64,000 nucleotides of DNA from the NCBI RefSeq assembly GCF_003614435.1, contig NZ_CP025546.1, positions 5,704,001-5,768,000 on the forward strand, given 5' to 3'. The position numbers and the translations under genes are program-made. Below, piece after piece: positions 1 through 10,084 of this stretch. How positions within the stretch are numbered: the first letter of the stretch is position 1; every line of letters begins with the position of its first letter. The notes beneath the pieces were generated by a model. The model worked only from the letters and a program-made list of their open reading frames with translations. It did not search any database and had not been told where the DNA came from. Source of the stretch: Mycobacterium paragordonae. GTDB lineage: Bacteria > Actinomycetota > Actinomycetes > Mycobacteriales > Mycobacteriaceae.

Positions 1-61
1 AAATTCGTGTACAAAATGATTCGCGCGACCCAATTAATTGACGCGATGCCGCGGCCGACCG

Positions 62-2434
62 CTAGCGCCACACCTGAGGCCGCACACCGAGGATCCTCGC
101 CCGAACCCACCACATGGTCTCGATTACGGCGGCGCCCATCACTCCGACCGCCAGCGCGACCGACGTCACCCACAGATTCGACGGATCCAGGAAGAACTTC
201 TGCTGCGTCCACGGCAGGCTGAAGATCAGCACATATGCCAACGCGGAGGCGACGACCAGCGCCAACCGCCACCACTCATACGGGCGCGCCGCAACGGCGA
301 GCACCCACACCGCGGTCACCAGCAGGGTGATCAGCGCCGCGGTGGACGCCTGGTCCTGCTGCACCGAGGTGGCGTGGCGGCCGTGATAAGCGGTCAAGTA
401 GGTCGCGAACGTCGCGACGCCGACGATCAGTCCGGCGGGCAGTGCGGACGTCAGCACCCGCCGCACAAAACCCGGATACGCGCGCTCGTTATTGGGCGCC
501 AACGACAAAATAAATGACGGGATTCCGATCGTGAACCAAGCCGCAATGGTGACGTGGATCGGCTGAAACGGATAGAGCAACGGCTCAGCCCCTAATGGCT
601 TGGCGAGCAAACACTCCATTCCCACCAGCAACGCCAGCAACGCGGAGTAGACCGTCTTGGTCAGGAAGAGGGTGGCGACCCGCTCGATATTGCCGATCAC
701 TCGCCGGCCTTCGCCCACCACATACGGCAGTGTGGCAAACCTGTTGTCCAGCAACACGATTTGTGCCACCGCCCGGGATGCCGGACTACCCGCGCCCATT
801 GCCACGCCGATGTCGGCGTCTTTGAGGGCCAGTACGTCGTTGACGCCGTCTCCGGTCATCGCCACGGTATGCCCGTGTGATTGCAGGGCGTGGACGATGG
901 CGCGCTTCTGGTCCGGGCGCACCCGGCCGAATGTGTTGTGCGAGTCGAGCGCGTCAGCGAGCTCCGCTTCATCGGCGGGCAGCCGGCGTGCGTCCATCGC
1001 GTGGCTGCGCAGACCGAGCTGGTCGGCCACCGCTCCGACCGAGACCGCGTTGTCTCCGGAGATCACCTTCACCGACACATCCTGAGCGGCAAAGTATTCC
1101 AGCGTCTCGCGGGCATCGGGACGCACCCTCTGCTCCAGCACCACCAGGGCCGTCGGCGTCACGGTTCCCGGGGCGTCCGGGTCGTCTACCGGGACGTCCG
1201 CGGATCCCAACAACAGGACCCGCAGGCCCTGGGCGCCGAACCGATCGGCCTGCTCGGCCGCCGCCGACTGCGGGTCGAGCAGGACATCAGGCGCACCGAT
1301 AACCCAGTTGCCGTGCTCGCCGAACGACACGCCGCTCCACTTGGTCGCCGACTTGAAAGGCGCTGTCGCGGTGGGGGTCCAGCCGGGCGCGGTCTGATAG
1401 GCCTCGGAGATGGCCAGCATGCTGGCATTCGGGCGCTCGTCGGCCGCGGCGACCGCGGCGAGCACCTCCCCGACGCTCTCGCCTCCGGCGTCGAGTTCCC
1501 GGACTTCCGACACCCGCATCCCGGTTTCGGTCAACGTGCCCGTCTTGTCCGCACAGACCACGTCGACCCGAGCCAATCCCTCGATGGCCGGCAGTTCCTG
1601 CACGAGGCATTGCCGCCGGCCCAGACGTACCACGCCGACGGCGAACGCGATCGACGTCATCAACACCAGGCCTTCGGGCACCATCGGCACCAGGGCACCC
1701 ACCATGGCAAGCACCGACTCGCGCCACCCCACGTTGGTGGTGAACAGCTGGGTGTAGATGGTCAGCAATCCCACCGGGATCAGCAGGTAGGTGATGAACT
1801 GCAGGATTCGGTTAATACCATTGCGCAGTTCCGATTTCACCAAGGTGAACTTGCTGGCTTCGGCGGCCAGTTTGGCCGCGTAGGCATCGCCGCCCACCTT
1901 CGTAGCCCGGTAGGCACCGGCGCCCGCGACCACGAAGCTGCCCGACATCACTTTGTCGCCAACATCTTTGGCGATCGGATCGGCTTCGCCCGTCAGCAGT
2001 GATTCGTCGATCTCGAGGTTGCGCTCCTCGACGACCTCGCCGTCAACCACGATCTGATCGCCGGGGCCCAGTTCGATGATGTCGTCGAGCACCACCTCTC
2101 CTGGTGCCAGGGTGACCGTACCGGATTGCCTGCGCACCATGGGTTTTGCCTGGCCGACGATCGCCAGCCGGTCCAATGTCTGCTTGGCCCGGATCTCCTG
2201 GACCATGCCGATGACGCTGTTGGCGACGATCAGCATGCCGAACAGCCCGTTGATCAGGGATCCGGTGAGTAGCACGATGCCGAACAGCACGCCGAGGATC
2301 GCGTTGATCCGGGTGAAGACATTGGCCCGGACGATGTGAGCGATGCTGCGGGTGGCACGCTCGGGAACGCTGTTGGTCTTACCGTCGGCAACCCGCTGCG
2401 CCACTTCCGCATCGGTCAGGCCGCGGGCCGTCAT
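62..2434 (-). CDS. ctpE: CtpE-type P-type cation-transporting ATPase
   Basis: A 790-residue P-type ATPase of the inner membrane. Visible landmarks: the actuator TGE at residues 148-150, the membrane motif PEGL at 253-256, the phosphorylation motif DKTGT with the acceptor Asp at 296, and the hinge [16 protein letters not shown] further on. Paired hydrophobic segments lie near residues 43-76 and 210-270, with a cluster in the C-terminal third. The PEGL motif and overall arrangement match mycobacterial CtpE (Rv0908), for which a role in calcium uptake has been reported; the ion specificity here is inferred from family membership. The start codon overlaps the stop of the upstream serine hydrolase gene by four bases (ATGA), so the two are probably translationally coupled. 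The 61 bases beyond its stop hold nothing recognisable. Confidence 0.95.
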   Translation of the reverse strand: MTARGLTDAEVAQRVADGKTNSVPERATRSIAHIVRANVFTRINAILGVLFGIVLLTGSLINGLFGMLIVANSVIGMVQEIRAKQTLDRLAIVGQAKPMVRRQSGTVTLAPGEVVLDDIIELGPGDQIVVDGEVVEERNLEIDESLLTGEADPIAKDVGDKVMSGSFVVAGAGAYRATKVGGDAYAAKLAAEASKFTLVKSELRNGINRILQFITYLLIPVGLLTIYTQLFTTNVGWRESVLAMVGALVPMVPEGLVLMTSIAFAVGVVRLGRRQCLVQELPAIEGLARVDVVCADKTGTLTETGMRVSEVRELDAGGESVGEVLAAVAAADERPNASMLAISEAYQTAPGWTPTATAPFKSATKWSGVSFGEHGNWVIGAPDVLLDPQSAAAEQADRFGAQGLRVLLLGSADVPVDDPDAPGTVTPTALVVLEQRVRPDARETLEYFAAQDVSVKVISGDNAVSVGAVADQLGLRSHAMDARRLPADEAELADALDSHNTFGRVRPDQKRAIVHALQSHGHTVAMTGDGVNDVLALKDADIGVAMGAGSPASRAVAQIVLLDNRFATLPYVVGEGRRVIGNIERVATLFLTKTVYSALLALLVGMECLLAKPLGAEPLLYPFQPIHVTIAAWFTIGIPSFILSLAPNNERAYPGFVRRVLTSALPAGLIVGVATFATYLTAYHGRHATSVQQDQASTAALITLLVTAVWVLAVAARPYEWWRLALVVASALAYVLIFSLPWTQQKFFLDPSNLWVTSVALAVGVMGAAVIETMWWVRARILGVRPQVWR

Positions 2435-4014
2435 CGCGTGAAGGTCCCCAGGCCGCTGGAATCGAAGTATTCGATTTTCAGGGCATTGCCGGTGAAGACC
2501 GCCGTGGAAATCGAACCGGGCAAGGCGTTTTCGGTGGCTAGCGGAAAGGTGAAGGTGTCGCCGTCCCAGTGCGCCAGGTCGAACGTCTGGTTCTTCGGGC
2601 CGAGCGAAAGCTGCAGTTGGCCGTCGTGGTCGGTGACGGTGGCCGGTCCCCAGTAGTCGTTGTTGTAGACGCCGGCGTAGTCGCTAGCCGGTCGGGCCGG
2701 TACGGGGCTGACCGGCGGTTGCTTGCCGACGAGCGTGCCGTCGGGGTTGTTCATCGGCGCAAGTTGCTGCCGGTACAGATTCGCCCAGTCCTCACGCACC
2801 TGGCCGTACTGCACCAGATCCATGAACTCGGCGTTCATCGCCTCCGGTACCCCGTACGGCGCCGCGTTGGTCAGGGCGATGATGCCGATGTCCTCCGACG
2901 GCATGACGGCGAAATTCGTTGCGGCGCCCAGCCCGAAGGCACCCGAGTGGCTGTACATCGTGCGGCCTGATGAGGTCACCGAGGTGTTGAACCCGTGGCC
3001 GTAGGTGCCGGCTCGTGCGTTCGGGTTGCGGGCAGCGGTCGAGATGACCTGCGGGGTGATGGCGGGGAGCAGCGCTTCCGGTGAGGTGATGCGCTGACCG
3101 TTATAGGTGCCGTTGGCCATCACCATGGTCAGCCAGCGCGCCATGTCGTTGACCGACGAACTCACCCCGCCGGCCGGCGTCTGGGGATCGGGATCGCGCT
3201 GAAATCGCGCTTCCCACTTGTCGCCCGTCTTGATGTGGTTGACCGCATGGTTGGGCCTGGCCAGGAAATCGGCGAATTTCGAACTGGTCGACGTCATCCC
3301 CAGTGGGCGGTACAGCACCTCGTCGGACAGGTCCTCCCAGGGCTTGCCGGCTGCCGCGGCGACCGCCTCGGCCGCTGTCGTCACTCCGAAGTTGGTGTAG
3401 GCGTAGCTGATTCGAAACGGCGCGAGCGGCAGGTACTTCAGCCGATCCAGCACCTGCTGCCGGTCGTAGCCCAGGTCTTCGAGCGCGTCGCCGGCGTGAT
3501 CGGGCAGACCCGAGCGGTGCGAGTACAGGTCGGCGACGCTGACGTGCGTGGTGACGTAGGGATCGATGAGGGTGAAGCCCGGCAGCTTCGTCGCCACCGG
3601 CGTGTCCCAGGTGATGGCGCCTTCGGTCACCTCATGTGCCACCACGGTCGCTCCGACCGACTTGGACACCGACGCCAGCTGAAACACGGTGTCGGCGTTG
3701 ACCTTGTTGTCCGGGCCATCTCCCTTACCGGCGTCCTTGACGCCGAAGCCCTTAGCGTACAACGTCTTTCCACCGTGTACGATCGCCACGGCCATACCCG
3801 GGATACCGGAATTCTTCATCAGCTCGGCCACCAGCCCGTCGACCTTGGCGACGGCTTCGTCGATGCGCCCGGCGGGAATCTGCACTCCCGACACTTCGTT
3901 AGGCGGGAGTTGCGCAGGTGACGAGGAAGGGGCCGCGACCGGCCGGGATGACCCGCAACCGGTCAGGGCGAGCAGCACCATCGATAGTGCGGCTGCCGCC
4001 GCGCGTTTCGTCAT
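2431..4014 (-). CDS. Beta-lactamase-family serine hydrolase lipoprotein (Rv0907-like)
   Basis: A 527-residue secreted lipoprotein. The N-terminus is a lipoprotein signal peptide ending in the lipobox LTGC (Cys20). The class C beta-lactamase/DD-peptidase fold follows, with the SxxK nucleophile motif S115-V-S-K118, the YxN motif at Tyr206-Thr-Asn208, and a late His-Ser-Gly in place of KTG. A C-terminal domain of about 110 residues resembles the DUF3471-type extension common in this family. It probably acts on an ester or peptide at the cell surface; substrate unknown, and resistance to beta-lactams should not be assumed. It is the upstream partner of ctpE (4-base overlap), as in Mtb, where Rv0907 precedes ctpE. 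Confidence 0.88.
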   Translation of the reverse strand: MTKRAAAAALSMVLLALTGCGSSRPVAAPSSSPAQLPPNEVSGVQIPAGRIDEAVAKVDGLVAELMKNSGIPGMAVAIVHGGKTLYAKGFGVKDAGKGDGPDNKVNADTVFQLASVSKSVGATVVAHEVTEGAITWDTPVATKLPGFTLIDPYVTTHVSVADLYSHRSGLPDHAGDALEDLGYDRQQVLDRLKYLPLAPFRISYAYTNFGVTTAAEAVAAAAGKPWEDLSDEVLYRPLGMTSTSSKFADFLARPNHAVNHIKTGDKWEARFQRDPDPQTPAGGVSSSVNDMARWLTMVMANGTYNGQRITSPEALLPAITPQVISTAARNPNARAGTYGHGFNTSVTSSGRTMYSHSGAFGLGAATNFAVMPSEDIGIIALTNAAPYGVPEAMNAEFMDLVQYGQVREDWANLYRQQLAPMNNPDGTLVGKQPPVSPVPARPASDYAGVYNNDYWGPATVTDHDGQLQLSLGPKNQTFDLAHWDGDTFTFPLATENALPGSISTAVFTGNALKIEYFDSSGLGTFTR

Positions 4015-4073
4015 GGCCGCACTTTAGCCCGGTGACAGGCCCGGGCAATCGAAACCAGCCGGGCATCATCAAC

Positions 4074-5192
4074 TCAGAGCCGCCACCACGGGTTGAATCG
4101 CAACGGGCTGATCGTGTCGATGCGCTGACCGGGCAGCGGCACCGCCACCTGAACACCGTCTGGCTCGGCAGCCTTGAGTACCCTCTCGACCGGCTCCGCC
4201 CACGGGTGCGGCGCCAGGCGGAAGGTGCCCCAGTGGATGGGGATCAGCAACCCCGAACCCGAGTCGGTGATGTCCAGGTGTCCGCGGACCGCCTCCTCGG
4301 GATTCATGTGGATGTCGGGCCACGCCGTGTTGTACGCGCCGATCGGCATCAACGTCAGGTCGAACGGCCCATGGTCCGCACCGATCTCAGCGAAGCTCTT
4401 CGTGTAGCCGGTGTCGCCGCCGAAGTAGGCGCGGTGGCGGGGGCCGATGAACGCCCACGACGCCCACAACGTGTTGTTGCGGGTGAAGAACCGTCCCGAA
4501 AAGTGCCGGGCCGGCATGCAAACGATCGTCAGCTCGTCGACCTGCGCGCTCTGGTTCCAGTCCAGTTCGACGATCCGCTGCTCGAGGATTCCCCACGACC
4601 GCAGGTGCGCTCCCACCCCTAGTGGCACGAAGAACGGAGCCCGTTGCGTGCGGGCCAGCGCCCGCACGGTGTCGATGTCGAGGTGGTCGTAGTGGTCGTG
4701 GCTGATGACCACGGCGTCCACCGCCGGCAGCCCCTCCAGCAGGACGGGCGGCGGATGCAACCGCTGCGGGCCCACGATGTCCGACGGCGAGCAGCGGTCA
4801 CTCCACACCGGATCAGTGAGCACGCGATAGCCGTCGACCTCCACCAGCGCCGTCGAGTGCCCGAACCAGCTCACCGCCAGCTCCGCCGGCTCACCCTGGT
4901 AGATGGATGGCGAGGCCAACGGAATCGGTTTCGCGGGCAGGCTGGCGCCGCGGTTTCCGATCAACTCCCACGCGATCTGCCGCATCTCCTCGCGGTTCAT
5001 CACGTACAGCGACGACGGGTCGAGGTTGACGAAGACACCGTCGCGGTAGTTCGGCGAACCCGCGGAGACCGCCTCGATCGCCGACGGGTCGGCGCCCAGC
5101 GCGGACGGCGCGCCGTGCAGTGCCCGCAACAGCCAGCCACCCGCCGCCAACGAAGCGGTACCACCAGCCAGTCGCAGCGCCCGGCGCATCAT
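4074..5192 (-). CDS. Metallo-beta-lactamase-fold hydrolase (Rv0906-like)
   Basis: A 372-residue MBL-fold protein. The zinc-binding signature HxHxDH is at residues 165-170 (H-D-H-Y-D-H), and further metal ligands occur in GGDTGYTKSF and in PIHWGTFRL near the C-terminus. The overall shape (GHSTALVEVDG followed by the HxHxDH block) is that of the NAPE-PLD/RomA/UlaG-like branch, which cleaves phosphodiester or lactone bonds in lipid-like substrates. The N-terminus has an Arg-Arg pair and a hydrophobic stretch (residues 3-22), suggesting membrane attachment or export. It lies 59 bases upstream of the serine hydrolase and 5 bases downstream of echA6, so echA6 through ctpE may be one transcription unit. 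Substrate not predictable. Confidence 0.88.
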   Translation of the reverse strand: MMRRALRLAGGTASLAAGGWLLRALHGAPSALGADPSAIEAVSAGSPNYRDGVFVNLDPSSLYVMNREEMRQIAWELIGNRGASLPAKPIPLASPSIYQGEPAELAVSWFGHSTALVEVDGYRVLTDPVWSDRCSPSDIVGPQRLHPPPVLLEGLPAVDAVVISHDHYDHLDIDTVRALARTQRAPFFVPLGVGAHLRSWGILEQRIVELDWNQSAQVDELTIVCMPARHFSGRFFTRNNTLWASWAFIGPRHRAYFGGDTGYTKSFAEIGADHGPFDLTLMPIGAYNTAWPDIHMNPEEAVRGHLDITDSGSGLLIPIHWGTFRLAPHPWAEPVERVLKAAEPDGVQVAVPLPGQRIDTISPLRFNPWWRL

Positions 5193-5197
5193 GACGG

Positions 5198-5929
5198 TTA
5201 CGCCCCCTGAAAGTTCGGCGGCCGCTTCTCGATCCGAGCGACCTGCGCCTCGATCACATCTTGGCTGCCCCAGGCCTTATCGAACAGGTCTTTGTGCTCG
5301 GGCATGGGTTCTTCGATCGAGCCGTCGTCGTTGAGTACCCGCTTCGCGTGCTGGATAGCCAGCGGCGCCAGACCGGAGATCTCCGCGGCCCATTCCTGCG
5401 CATCGGCCAGGGTGCCGATCCGGTTGGCCATGCCGGTCTGCAGCGCCACATCGGCTGTCAGCTTCTCGGCGGTCAGCAGCATGGCCCGGGCCCGTCCGTG
5501 ACCGACCAGCGACGAGAGCCGGCGGATGCTCCAGTTGTCCAGGGCCAGGCCGTATTTCGAAGTGGGGAACTGAAAGAAGGCGTCCGGGGCGACGACCCGC
5601 AGGTCGCACTGCATGGCCAGCTGCAGGCCCGCGCCGATGGCCGGTCCGTTGATGGCGCCGATGACGGGGACCGGCACCGCGTCCATCACGCGGTGCAGCT
5701 CGACCAGGCGGTCGGGGTAATCGGCGGCGAAGGCGTCTCCGGACAGGTCAGCGCCGGCGCAGAACGCCGTGCCCTGGCCGGTCAGCACAACGACCCGGGT
5801 CTCTGCCCCGTCGGCCTTCAGGAGAGCTTCCCGCAGCTCCTCGACGAGCTGGGAGTTCAGGGCATTGCGTCGCTCGGGCCGCTGTAACTCGATGGTCGTG
5901 ACGGCTTCGGTCTGGGTGATACCGATCAT
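5198..5929 (-). CDS. echA6: EchA6, enoyl-CoA hydratase/isomerase-family protein
   Basis: A 243-residue crotonase-fold protein nearly collinear with Mtb EchA6 (Rv0905). The oxyanion-hole segments [10 protein letters not shown] and [19 protein letters not shown] are present. I placed the start at the ATG giving [10 protein letters not shown] because this matches the Mtb N-terminus and length; an upstream in-frame start would reach into the divergent accD3 gene. From literature on the Mtb orthologue, EchA6 binds acyl-CoAs and feeds fatty acids to FAS-II for mycolate synthesis rather than working as an ordinary hydratase, and it has been proposed as a THPP target. The divergent accD3 neighbour, a lipid-carboxylation gene, fits a lipid role. 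Confidence 0.93.
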   Translation of the reverse strand: MIGITQTEAVTTIELQRPERRNALNSQLVEELREALLKADGAETRVVVLTGQGTAFCAGADLSGDAFAADYPDRLVELHRVMDAVPVPVIGAINGPAIGAGLQLAMQCDLRVVAPDAFFQFPTSKYGLALDNWSIRRLSSLVGHGRARAMLLTAEKLTADVALQTGMANRIGTLADAQEWAAEISGLAPLAIQHAKRVLNDDGSIEEPMPEHKDLFDKAWGSQDVIEAQVARIEKRPPNFQGA

Positions 5930-5957
5930 GGGGGCCAGGATATATAGCCTCGTCCCT

Positions 5958-7457
5958 GTGAGCCGGATCACGATCGACCAGCTGCGCGACGCGGTGCTCG
6001 ACGAAGGCTCGTTCGTCAGCTGGGACGTCGACCCCCTACCAGTACCGATGTCCAGCGGTTATGCGCGCGAGCTGGCCGACGCGCGCACCGCCAGCGGCCG
6101 CGACGAATCGGTGTCGACGGGCGAGGGCCGGGTCTTCGGACGGCGGGTGGCGGTGGCGGTCTGCGACTTCACGTTCCTGGCCGGCTCGATCGGCGTGGCC
6201 GCGGCCGAACGGGTCACCGCTGCGGTGGAGCGCGCGACGGCCGAACGGCTGCCGCTGCTGGCGTCGCCGTGCTCCGGCGGTACCCGCATGCAAGAGGGCA
6301 CGGTCGCGTTCCTGCAGATGGTCAAGATTGCCGCGGCTGTCAAACTGCACCGGCAGGCCCACCTCCCCTACCTGGTCTACCTGCGCAATCCGACCACGGG
6401 AGGGGTCTTTGCGTCCTGGGGTTCGCTGGGCCACGTCACCGTTGCCGAGCCCGGCGCCCTGATCGGATTCCTGGGTCCCCGGGTGTACGAATTGCTGTAC
6501 GACCAGCCATTTCCGGCGGGCGTGCAAACTGCGGAGAATCTGCAGCGCCATGGGGTGATCGACGGCGTCGTCGCGCTGGACGACCTGCGCGCGACGCTGC
6601 ACCGGGCGCTGACCGTCATCGCGGACACCCCCGAACCGCCACCTCCCCGCGCACGTCCGGAGCCGATTCCCGACGTGCCCGCCTGGGACTCGGTGTTGGC
6701 GTCGCGCCGCGCCGATCGCCCCGACGCCCGCTACCTGCTGCGCCATGGCGCCACCGATCGGGTGCTGCTGTCGGGCACCGGCCAGGGCGAGGCGGCGACC
6801 ACGCTGCTGGCACTGGCCCGCTTCGGCGGACAGCCCGTCGTCGTCCTCGGCCAGCGCAGGATGGAAAGTGGCGGGGGAAACATCGTGGGGCCTGGTTCGC
6901 TGCGTGAGGCCCGCCGCGGCATGGCGTTGGCCGCCGAACTTCGCCTGACGCTGGTGCTGGTGATCGACACTGCCGGTCCGGCACTGTCGGCCGAAGCCGA
7001 GCAGGGTGGGCTGGCCGGTCAGATCGCCCAGTGCCTGGCCGAGCTCGTCACGCTGGACACGCCGACGGTGTCGGTGTTGCTGGGCCAGGGCAGCGGCGGG
7101 CCGGCGCTGGCGATGGTGCCCGCCGACCGGGTGCTTGCTGCCCTACACGGCTGGTTGGCGCCCCTGCCGCCGGAAGGGGCCAGTGCTATCGTCTTCCGCG
7201 ACACCGGCCACGCAGCCGAACTTGCTGCGGCACAGGGCATTCGATCGGCTGATCTGCTGGCGTCGGGCATCGTCGACGCTATCGTTCCCGAGCATCCCGA
7301 TGCCGCCGACGAGCCGGTTGAATTTGCCCGACGGCTGTCGGCGGCCATCGCCACCGAGGTCCACGCGCTGCGCGAGATACCCGGTCCGCAGCGTCTGGCC
7401 GCTCGCTTGCGGCGCTACCGCCGCATCGGGCTACCCGAGGCTCAGTCGTCCAGATAG
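5958..7457 (+). CDS. accD3: AccD3, acyl-CoA carboxylase carboxyltransferase subunit
   Basis: A 499-residue biotin-dependent carboxyltransferase (beta subunit). Two crotonase-like halves are visible. The N-terminal half has [12 protein letters not shown] and [14 protein letters not shown]; the C-terminal half has [16 protein letters not shown] and [12 protein letters not shown]. It would transfer CO2 from biotinyl-AccA to an acyl-CoA; AccD3's substrate is not firmly assigned. I chose the GTG at the start of VSRITIDQ because it matches the Mtb protein (Rv0904c); the open frame continues upstream but into the divergent echA6. Its last 16 bases overlap the convergent TetR gene. In Mtb this gene is directly followed by prrA, so the roughly 5 kb that follows here is an insertion, or was lost in Mtb. 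Confidence 0.93.
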   Translation: MSRITIDQLRDAVLDEGSFVSWDVDPLPVPMSSGYARELADARTASGRDESVSTGEGRVFGRRVAVAVCDFTFLAGSIGVAAAERVTAAVERATAERLPLLASPCSGGTRMQEGTVAFLQMVKIAAAVKLHRQAHLPYLVYLRNPTTGGVFASWGSLGHVTVAEPGALIGFLGPRVYELLYDQPFPAGVQTAENLQRHGVIDGVVALDDLRATLHRALTVIADTPEPPPPRARPEPIPDVPAWDSVLASRRADRPDARYLLRHGATDRVLLSGTGQGEAATTLLALARFGGQPVVVLGQRRMESGGGNIVGPGSLREARRGMALAAELRLTLVLVIDTAGPALSAEAEQGGLAGQIAQCLAELVTLDTPTVSVLLGQGSGGPALAMVPADRVLAALHGWLAPLPPEGASAIVFRDTGHAAELAAAQGIRSADLLASGIVDAIVPEHPDAADEPVEFARRLSAAIATEVHALREIPGPQRLAARLRRYRRIGLPEAQSSR

Positions 7458-7987
7458 CGCTGGATCGTCGGACCGAGCCACCCGACCACCTCGTCGTGGC
7501 TCATGTCGACCACCGGCGGCAGCCGTAACACGAAGCGGCACAACGCCAAACCCAGGATCTGAGTGGCGATCAGACCGGCCCGCGCCGCGGCCTGACCGGA
7601 CGGCGCCCACGACGCCACCAGCGGCTGCAACTGGATGCCGAAAATCTCCCGCATTCGTTGCGCCGCAACCTCGTTCGTCGCGCTGGAGCGCAACAAGATC
7701 ACCAGGGCGTCGTCGCCACCCTCCCAACGGCGCAGGAAGTGGCCGACCAGCAACTGACCGACGCGATCCCGGTCGGCCGGCGTGAATTCGGGCAGCCGCA
7801 GGTCGAATTCGGCTGCGGCGGCGAACAGTTGGTCCTTGGTGCCGAAGTACCGCATCACCATGGCCGGATCAACGCCGGCGTCAGCGGCGATCGCCCGAAT
7901 GGTGGCGGCCTGAAACCCGGCCGTCCCGAACCGCTCACGTGCCCTGGCCAGGATCAGGGCCTTGGTTTCCGCAGACGACCGCCTCAT
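7442..7987 (-). CDS. TetR-family transcriptional repressor, divergent to a flavin monooxygenase
   Basis: A 181-residue TetR protein. Residues 1-60 form the DNA-binding helix-turn-helix (ARERFGTAGFQAATIRAIAA, then MVMRYFGTKDQLF). The remainder is an all-helical ligand domain of the TetR_C type. The gene is divergent from a FAD monooxygenase, with three similar inverted repeats in the 97-base gap, one directly abutting its own start codon. This is the usual arrangement of a local repressor controlling itself and a detoxifying enzyme. Its 3' end overlaps accD3 convergently by 16 bases. Confidence 0.9.
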   Translation of the reverse strand: MRRSSAETKALILARARERFGTAGFQAATIRAIAADAGVDPAMVMRYFGTKDQLFAAAAEFDLRLPEFTPADRDRVGQLLVGHFLRRWEGGDDALVILLRSSATNEVAAQRMREIFGIQLQPLVASWAPSGQAAARAGLIATQILGLALCRFVLRLPPVVDMSHDEVVGWLGPTIQRYLDD

Positions 7988-8063
7988 GTCAACAACTGTA
8001 GGCCAACAAGTGTTGACATAACGACCAGGGCACGCGCATGATGGCTATATCAACAGTTGTTGA
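7988..8063. promoter_or_regulatory. Three TetR operator-like inverted repeats
   Basis: Three copies of one motif, consensus TCAACA-N2-TGTTGA. Site 1 (7989-8002) is TCAACA-AC-TGTAGG, with a degenerate right arm. Site 2 (8004-8015) is CAACA-AG-TGTTG with perfect arms. Site 3 (8050-8063) is TCAACA-GT-TGTTGA with perfect 6-base arms. Sites 1 and 2 lie immediately before the TetR start, and site 3 lies about 20 bases before the monooxygenase start, just ahead of its GGAAAGGA ribosome-binding site. The placement predicts autoregulation plus control of the monooxygenase by the adjacent TetR. Confidence 0.8.
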
Positions 8064-8084
8064 CTTAGCTGGAAAGGAACCACC

Positions 8085-9212
8085 ATGAACGACACCGATG
8101 TCCTGATCGTGGGCGCCGGGCCCACCGGTCTCACGCTGGCCACCTCCTTGATCACCCGGGGAGTCGACGCGGTGGTGGTCGACAAACTGCCGTCCGGCGC
8201 CAACACTTCCCGCGCCGCGGTGGTCAATGCCCGCAGCCTGGAATTACTGGAAGAACTCGACGTCTCGCCGCGCCTGGTCAGGGCCGGGTTGGCCGCGCCG
8301 CGGTTCACCATGCGCCAGGGCTCCCGGGTACTGATCCCAGTCGACTTCAGCGATCTCCCGACGGCCTACCCGTACAGCTTGATGATCTCCCAGGCCGACA
8401 CCGAGCAGGCGCTGGAGGAGCGATTGAATGAACTGGGCGGCAAAGTGATTCGGCCCCGAACGGTGCGTCACCTGAGCCAGGACGCAACCGGCGTCTCGGT
8501 GACCTTCGACGACGGTGACAGCATCCGCGCGGGCTACGTCGTCGGCGCCGACGGCATGCACAGCACCGTTCGCCACGAAGCCGGGATCGGCTTCACCGGC
8601 GGCGAATTCGCAGAGTCGTTCGCGCTGGCCGATGTGCGGGGCGCCGGAGACGCACCCACCGACGAGGTGATCCTGTTCTACGGCAACGAGGGATTGACCG
8701 TCCTGGCACCGCTGCCCGGTGGCATTTATCGCATCGTGGCGCCAGCACAGCAAGCACCCCCGGTGCCGACGATCGAGTTCGTACAAAATTTGCTGGACAG
8801 CCGCGGCTTCGGTCCCGGACGCACGATGGTCACTGAGTTGGTCTGGGGGTCGCGCTTCCGAATCCAGCACCGAGTCGCCGACACCTACCGGGCGGGTCGG
8901 TTGCTCTTGGCGGGCGATGCCGCTCACGTGCACAGCCCGGCCGGCGGCCAGGGCATGAACCTGGGCATCAACGACGCCGTCACGTTGGCCGAGGCGCTCA
9001 CCAAGCCTTCGGACGCCGCGCTCGATGCCTACAGCGCGACCCAGCGAGGACGGGCCCAACAGGTGCTGAAGCTGACCGGACGGCTCACGAAGGTGTCGAC
9101 GATGCCGCGTCCGCTGCGCCCGGTCCGCAATTCGGCCATGCGTGTTGCCGCGCACGTTCCGGCGGTGCGGCGGCGACTGGCGTGGCGGTTGAGCGGCCTG
9201 GTCAACCGGTGA
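8085..9212 (+). CDS. FAD-dependent aromatic-type monooxygenase
   Basis: A 375-residue flavoprotein of the p-hydroxybenzoate-hydroxylase fold. Evidence: the N-terminal GxGxxG dinucleotide motif (VGAGPTG, residues 9-15), the DG motif in GADGMHSTVRHEAGIGF, and the C-terminal GD motif GDAAHVHSPAGGQGMN that binds the FAD ribityl chain. It lacks the thioredoxin-like C-terminal domain of PgaE/RdmE hydroxylases, so it is of the short form. It would use NAD(P)H and O2 to hydroxylate an aromatic or polyketide-like compound. A good RBS precedes the ATG. Divergent TetR control suggests induction by its substrate. Substrate unknown. Confidence 0.88.
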   Translation: MNDTDVLIVGAGPTGLTLATSLITRGVDAVVVDKLPSGANTSRAAVVNARSLELLEELDVSPRLVRAGLAAPRFTMRQGSRVLIPVDFSDLPTAYPYSLMISQADTEQALEERLNELGGKVIRPRTVRHLSQDATGVSVTFDDGDSIRAGYVVGADGMHSTVRHEAGIGFTGGEFAESFALADVRGAGDAPTDEVILFYGNEGLTVLAPLPGGIYRIVAPAQQAPPVPTIEFVQNLLDSRGFGPGRTMVTELVWGSRFRIQHRVADTYRAGRLLLAGDAAHVHSPAGGQGMNLGINDAVTLAEALTKPSDAALDAYSATQRGRAQQVLKLTGRLTKVSTMPRPLRPVRNSAMRVAAHVPAVRRRLAWRLSGLVNR

Positions 9213-9284
9213 CCGTCACCACCGCGATCGCGGCCGCAGCTGCACCGACCACCTCCGCCGCCGCCTAACGGTGATACGTAGATG

Positions 9285-9328
9285 TATACGATACGTATAT
9301 ATATTTTATGCTACGGTGTATCCGATAC
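9285..9328. promoter_or_regulatory. Palindromes upstream of the first tandem TetR gene
   Basis: An AT-rich strip in an otherwise GC-rich sequence. It contains TATACG-ATA-CGTATA (9285-9299, perfect 6-base arms) and GTATC-C-GATAC (9318-9328, perfect 5-base arms). The GTATC/GATAC core recurs before the next two genes. Likely operator(s) for one or both TetR proteins. Confidence 0.6.
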
Positions 9329-9359
9329 CTAGATAAATCTCGTAGAAGGCGCAGGAACG

Positions 9360-9983
9360 ATGACGTCAGTGAGCACCGCGAAGGCGACGCGGGTAACCAA
9401 GCGCCGCGCCGAAACCCGCGGACGACTGATTGATGCCGCGATCGACGTCTTTGCCGAGAAGGGGTACGGGCAGGTGACCATCAAAGACGTGTGCACCGCC
9501 GCCGGCTATACGCGTGGGGCGTTCTACTCGCAGTTCGAAAGCCTGGAAGAACTGCTGTTCGTCATCTACCACCAGTGGACAGCCCAGATAGCAGAACAAG
9601 TGCGCAGCGCCGTGGAGGCCGGCGACCCAGTCCACGATCTGCCCGGAATCATCGCGCGCATCGCGGAGACCCTGCTGCTTGAACGCGAGTGGCTGTTGAT
9701 CAAGGTCGATCTGTTGGCGGTGGCCGCCCGCAATCCGGAGCTGGCCCAGCGCTGGTCCGTCCACCGCGGAAAACTGCGGATGACCATTGAAGACCTGCTC
9801 ACCGGCCGGGGCATCGGGTCGCACGAGTCGATCGGCAGCGCGGGTGAGACGGCCCAAGCCATCATCGCCCTCTATGACGGCCTGGCCACCCAGCTGCTGC
9901 TGGAAAACGATGACGGTGCCGCTCGCTCCCGACTCATTCAGCTGCTCAATGTGTTGCTGATGCCCGACGGAACCGGTCACTGA
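9360..9983 (+). CDS. TetR-family regulator (tandem paralogue 1)
   Basis: A 207-residue TetR protein. Residues 17-63 are the HTH region (RGRLIDAAIDVFAEKGYG, DVCTAAGYTRGAFYSQFES). The ligand domain has the LLLEREWLLIKVDLL pattern also found in the next gene. The two proteins align along their full length and share blocks such as AAGYTRGAFYSQFESLEEL, so they are a tandem duplication. The ATG follows AGAAGGCGCAGGAACG. The preceding AT-rich promoter carries inverted repeats. No enzyme gene intervenes, so the pair probably regulates the downstream flavin dehydrogenase or acts elsewhere. Ligand unknown. Confidence 0.9.
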   Translation: MTSVSTAKATRVTKRRAETRGRLIDAAIDVFAEKGYGQVTIKDVCTAAGYTRGAFYSQFESLEELLFVIYHQWTAQIAEQVRSAVEAGDPVHDLPGIIARIAETLLLEREWLLIKVDLLAVAARNPELAQRWSVHRGKLRMTIEDLLTGRGIGSHESIGSAGETAQAIIALYDGLATQLLLENDDGAARSRLIQLLNVLLMPDGTGH

Positions 9984-10034
9984 TCACGCGACAGACTCAG
10001 GTCCGCGACATTCACCCCCAATGTGGCACGTCAC

Positions 10035-10062
10035 GTATCCGATGTGGCAATGTATCGGCTAC
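10035..10062. promoter_or_regulatory. Inverted repeat upstream of second TetR gene
   Basis: GTATCCGAT, a 10-base spacer, then ATCGGCTAC. The arms match at 8 of 9 positions. It ends 22 bases before the start codon of the second TetR gene and contains the same GTATC core as the sites near 9318 and 10737. Confidence 0.6.
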
Positions 10063-10084
10063 AGAGGGAATAGGGGGTGCACAC

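Noticed and set aside
62..2434. Several plus-strand open frames over ctpE
   Set aside because: They lack domains and lie opposite a full-length P-type ATPase with all motifs.
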